Position numbers and translations under genes: made by a program. Source: an uncultured Veillonella sp. (GTDB taxonomy: Bacteria; Bacillota; Negativicutes; Veillonellales; Veillonellaceae). Taken from it: a DNA stretch of 8,055 nucleotides. The notes beneath the pieces are model-generated. The model ran no database searches, had not been told where the DNA came from, and saw only the letters and a list, made by a program, of their open reading frames with translations. How positions within the stretch are numbered: the first letter of the stretch is position 1; every line of letters begins with the position of its first letter. The stretch covers positions 1 to 8,055 of the forward strand of contig CABQQJ010000025.1 of assembly GCA_902466275.1 (NCBI GenBank). Direction: 5' to 3'. Below are positions 5,991-8,055 of the stretch, one piece after another.

Positions 5991-5997
5991 GAGGGTG
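5991..5997 (+). promoter_or_regulatory. Ribosome binding site setting the start of the second DUF4178 gene
   Basis: GAGGGTG ends three bases before the ATG at 6001 (its AGGG core is five bases away). The frame is open further up to a GTG at 5953, but the alignment with copy A (MKFKCYDV against MEFNCYDV) begins exactly at 6001, so this site decides the start. The 102-base gap before it (5899-6000) holds no convincing promoter or terminator. Confidence 0.65.
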
Positions 5998-6000
5998 CGT

Positions 6001-7071
6001 ATGGAGTTTAATTGTTATGATGTCTTAGAGGTTCATGGCAGCCGTTATGTAATCACTGAGAAAATTAAATATATAGAGATTATTCCAAAAGCAGATAAGG
6101 AACAATCCTATAGGGGCCAGCCGTCTATGACAAAATCACCAGGTGATTATTGGCATGAATATGGACTGGAGGCTGTTGAGGGAATTGATAAGATATGGTT
6201 AACCATTGAGTATAATGATAATGAATGGTGTACCGTATCTAGAACATCCTTTCATACACGGCCGGGGAAAGATTTTACATTACATCAAATCGGTTTAGAA
6301 AAGGTTGTCGATGTGGATGGTGAAAGTGGTGCCTCCGTAGGGGACCGCGCAGGATATCGAGAATATCAGCTGCCTTGTGAAGGTGGTGCTAGTGTATTCT
6401 TTGAAGAAGAGTGGTTTGAAGGTAAAAAAATGTTTGCCGAAGGATCACGAGTACCCTTGGTGAACATTCGTCTTTGTAATGATGCAGCCGCTCAAGCTAT
6501 TAAGCAAAAGATGCGTAACAAATCAATGAAAAAGAGGTTTGGATCTATTGCTGTTGGTGTGGGGTATACTGTACTATTTTTACTATTTCTGTTTTGGTCG
6601 GACAATGATTTGTCTTGGCATAGTATACGCGCTATGTTTGGAGTGCCTTATACGGCAAAAGAACATATGCATGACACATCTGCATATTATACAAAAACAG
6701 ATTCGGATAGCGACTATGTATACACGTCTACACTAGATCCTGTTAGTACCGCATTAGACTTGATTGATTCTGTGAATGGTGATATTAAGAATGAGCGGGA
6801 TAACTTAGAAGAGGGACATGAAGTTATTGTATTTTATTCTGGGGACTTGGTGTATCTCATCACTAATACGGATGGACAAACTAGGGTTAAGGTATGTGAA
6901 CAATCAAAATTAACACAAGAGGATTGGAAAATTATTGATCGTACATTAATCAGCTCTCATATACTCGATAACTATGCGACCATGGTTCGACTAGGGGATA
7001 ATACGGGACGCGAACGATTGTATCCTACCAGCAACTCTAACAACACATCCAATACAAAATTATATTATTAG
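6001..7071 (+). CDS. DUF4178-type single-pass membrane protein (module B paralogue)
   Basis: The product has 356 residues and is a clear paralogue of the gene at 2913-3959. Shared landmarks in the same order are CYDVLE with GSRYV (5-17), W-x-EYGL (51-56), KIWLTI (64-69), KVVDVDGESGA (101-111), GYREY (118-122) and VFFEEEW (132-138). A basic helix (168-179) then leads to the membrane segment (about 180-199), DLSWHSIR (203-210), PYTAKE and VYTSTLDPVSTALDLIDSVNG (240-260). The predicted topology is N-in, C-out. Pairwise similarity is highest around the membrane segment and DLSWH, which suggests a constrained juxtamembrane part. The C-terminus is an Asn/Ser/Thr-rich stretch ending KLYY. The stop codon TAG is embedded in the AGGAGG site of the DUF350 gene, so the two are tightly coupled. 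It takes the place that yjfK has in the E. coli yjf operon. Function unknown. Confidence 0.75.
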   Translation: MEFNCYDVLEVHGSRYVITEKIKYIEIIPKADKEQSYRGQPSMTKSPGDYWHEYGLEAVEGIDKIWLTIEYNDNEWCTVSRTSFHTRPGKDFTLHQIGLEKVVDVDGESGASVGDRAGYREYQLPCEGGASVFFEEEWFEGKKMFAEGSRVPLVNIRLCNDAAAQAIKQKMRNKSMKKRFGSIAVGVGYTVLFLLFLFWSDNDLSWHSIRAMFGVPYTAKEHMHDTSAYYTKTDSDSDYVYTSTLDPVSTALDLIDSVNGDIKNERDNLEEGHEVIVFYSGDLVYLITNTDGQTRVKVCEQSKLTQEDWKIIDRTLISSHILDNYATMVRLGDNTGRERLYPTSNSNNTSNTKLYY

Positions 7072-7081
7072 GAGGCTTATT

Positions 7082-7513
7082 ATGATTTATATACCAGATG
7101 TATTATTGACAATTTTTTATGCTTGTTTTGGCATTATGCTGATGTTGACAGCGAACACGGTTATCGATTTCTTCGTGCCTGGAAAATTTAGTGAAGAAAT
7201 TAAGCGTGGTAACTGTGCTGTAGCGTGGCTTTCAGCGGGATCATTTATCGGTATCGGTGAAATTTTGCGCGCTGTTATTATGTCACCAGCCGTGACTACG
7301 GCTGATACGTCCCTGTTACATGGCATTGTAGCCAGTGTTGTATACGCTGTGCTAGGTATTATACTATTTGTAACGGGCTATATGTTTATCAATATTTGGC
7401 ATCGTAAATATAAATTATCCGAAGAAATTATGCGTGGTAATACAGCGGCTGGTATTCTTGTATTTGGTATTTTCGTTGGTCTTGCTCTTGTTATTAGCGG
7501 TGCTGTGCACTAA
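7082..7513 (+). CDS. DUF350 (YjfL-type) four-TM membrane protein
   Basis: The product has 143 residues and is strongly hydrophobic, with four predicted membrane segments at about 5-30, 46-68, 81-107 and 120-142. It is an internal duplication: FSEEIKRGNCAVAWLSAGSFIGIG (36-59) and LSEEIMRGNTAAGILVFGIFVGLA (112-135) repeat the same S-EEI-x-RGN-x-A pattern, the hallmark of DUF350, which usually has two such halves. The start at 7082 has AGGAGG (7070-7075) six bases upstream, overlapping the previous stop. In E. coli the family member YjfL lies between yjfK and yjfM, the same order as here. It is probably an inner-membrane partner of the DUF4178 and YjfM-like proteins; biochemical function unknown. 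Module A has no counterpart, so one DUF350 protein may serve both modules. Confidence 0.88.
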   Translation: MIYIPDVLLTIFYACFGIMLMLTANTVIDFFVPGKFSEEIKRGNCAVAWLSAGSFIGIGEILRAVIMSPAVTTADTSLLHGIVASVVYAVLGIILFVTGYMFINIWHRKYKLSEEIMRGNTAAGILVFGIFVGLALVISGAVH

Positions 7514-7524
7514 GGGAGCGTTTT

Positions 7525-8055
7525 ATGTATAAGCCAAGTAAGAAAACCATATACCTTACAGGTGCTTTCGCCGCAGTTGCTGGTCTTGTAGGTGTGTATT
7601 CATACTGGAACGATATCTCCTATGCTGTGTGTGATAAGGTTTATCCAGAGGCAAATGAGGGGGAGGTTCGATTAAAGGATAGTCAAGGTAATCGGTATTC
7701 TCTTTTAAACCATGGCGATGGAAAAGAAACCGCCTTGTATGACGATAATCGTTCAGTTACCTTTCACCGTGATAATGGTGGAAACTTAGTGTGGGATGCT
7801 GGTTTGGCAAGTTTGTTACCAACTATTGCAGCTGGGTATTATATGTTTCATGGGTTTAATCCTCCTACGGCACGTATGGATGGACGAACTATGACGTATC
7901 GCGCGGTATCGCCATTAAAACCGTATGAACAACCTAATGAATATACGTCATCAGGATCAACTATACATAGCTATGGAGGTGGAAGAAGCTTTCGTAGTTA
8001 TGAGAATAATAGAAGTAAGAAAGCATCATCTATAGGGCAAAAGTCTGGCTTTGGC
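7525..8055 (+). CDS. YgiB/YjfM-like two-TM protein (copy B), 3' end outside window
   Basis: The frame is open from ATG 7525 to the window end (177 codons, no stop), so the gene is cut by the window. It is a paralogue of the gene at 4004-4576: my hand alignment gives about 90 identities in the first 132 positions (about 68 percent). Shared blocks are SYW-x-DISYA-x-CD (26-37), GEVRL (46-50), NHGDGKETALYDD (62-74), SVTFHRD, WDAGLASL and MTYRA-x-SPL. After about residue 130 the copies diverge into unrelated Ser/Asn/Gly/Arg-rich linkers and meet again at the GFG motif, where the sequence stops. N-terminal membrane segment at about 9-28, second hydrophobic part at about 90-112, basic tail. AAGGGAG (7512-7518) lies six bases before the start and overlaps the DUF350 stop. 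A YjfC-like ligase gene is expected next. Confidence 0.72.
   Translation, partial: MYKPSKKTIYLTGAFAAVAGLVGVYSYWNDISYAVCDKVYPEANEGEVRLKDSQGNRYSLLNHGDGKETALYDDNRSVTFHRDNGGNLVWDAGLASLLPTIAAGYYMFHGFNPPTARMDGRTMTYRAVSPLKPYEQPNEYTSSGSTIHSYGGGRSFRSYENNRSKKASSIGQKSGFG

Noticed and set aside
5953..6000. Upstream GTG start for the second DUF4178 gene
   Set aside because: The paralogue alignment begins at the ATG at 6001, which has its own ribosome binding site; the 16 extra residues have no counterpart in copy A.
5899..6000. Internal promoter between the ligase and the second DUF4178 gene
   Set aside because: TATAGT (5925-5930) and GATAAT (5945-5950) look like -10 boxes, but neither has a -35 at suitable spacing.
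5931..6011. 26-codon open frame overlapping the start of the second DUF4178 gene
   Set aside because: It has no convincing ribosome binding site and no recognisable homology, and it is short enough to be chance. A leader peptide is possible but unsupported.
6539..6736. Plus-strand hydrophobic open frame inside the second DUF4178 gene
   Set aside because: It is an out-of-frame shadow of the membrane segment of the real gene.

Overview
This window looks like a low-to-medium G+C chromosome of the Firmicutes/Bacillota. A Negativicutes member such as Veillonella is my best guess. It rests on the gene order ffh-rpsP-khpA-ylqD-rimM-trmD, the strong AGGAGG-type ribosome binding sites, and a membrane-associated yjf-like cluster of a type I associate mainly with diderm bacteria. 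The genus is an inference from memory, not a database match. All genes lie on the + strand and are closely packed; the largest gaps are about 120 bases (1981-2100) and about 102 bases (5899-6000). I see no tRNA, rRNA, CRISPR array, insertion sequence or other mobile element.

Region 1 (1-1992) is a housekeeping translation and ribosome-maturation operon. It holds the C-terminal third of the signal recognition particle GTPase Ffh, ribosomal protein S16 (rpsP), the KH-domain RNA-binding protein KhpA, a YlqD-family coiled-coil protein and the 16S maturation factor RimM. ylqD and rimM overlap in a TAATG junction. A good intrinsic terminator is built from the last rimM codons and the bases just after them, so transcription probably ends there, at least in part.

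Region 2 (2000-2916) is an AT-rich spacer with a possible promoter, followed by trmD (tRNA m1G37 methyltransferase). This TrmD carries an unusual insertion of about 25 residues. The ribosomal protein L19 gene (rplS), which commonly follows trmD, is not there.

Region 3 (2913-8055) is the interesting part. A set of poorly characterised genes starts inside the trmD stop codon (ATGA overlap). Module A is a one-TM DUF4178-type protein, a small two-TM YgiB/YjfM-like protein with a Gly/Ser-rich C-terminal tail, and an ATP-grasp ligase of the glutathionylspermidine-synthetase family. Module B is a second DUF4178-type protein, a four-TM DUF350 protein and a second YgiB/YjfM-like protein cut by the window end. 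Module B has the order of Escherichia coli yjfK-yjfL-yjfM, which predicts a second YjfC-like ATP-grasp ligase just past base 8055. The two small proteins are about two-thirds identical over their first 132 aligned residues, so this is a diverged tandem duplication.

A working model, which is inference: the ATP-grasp enzyme ligates an amine or peptide onto a partner, possibly the basic, probably cytoplasmic tail of the YgiB/YjfM-like protein that ends in a GFG-Ser/Gly motif. The DUF4178 and DUF350 proteins would form the membrane platform. The coupling to trmD suggests the module is expressed along with the translation machinery.
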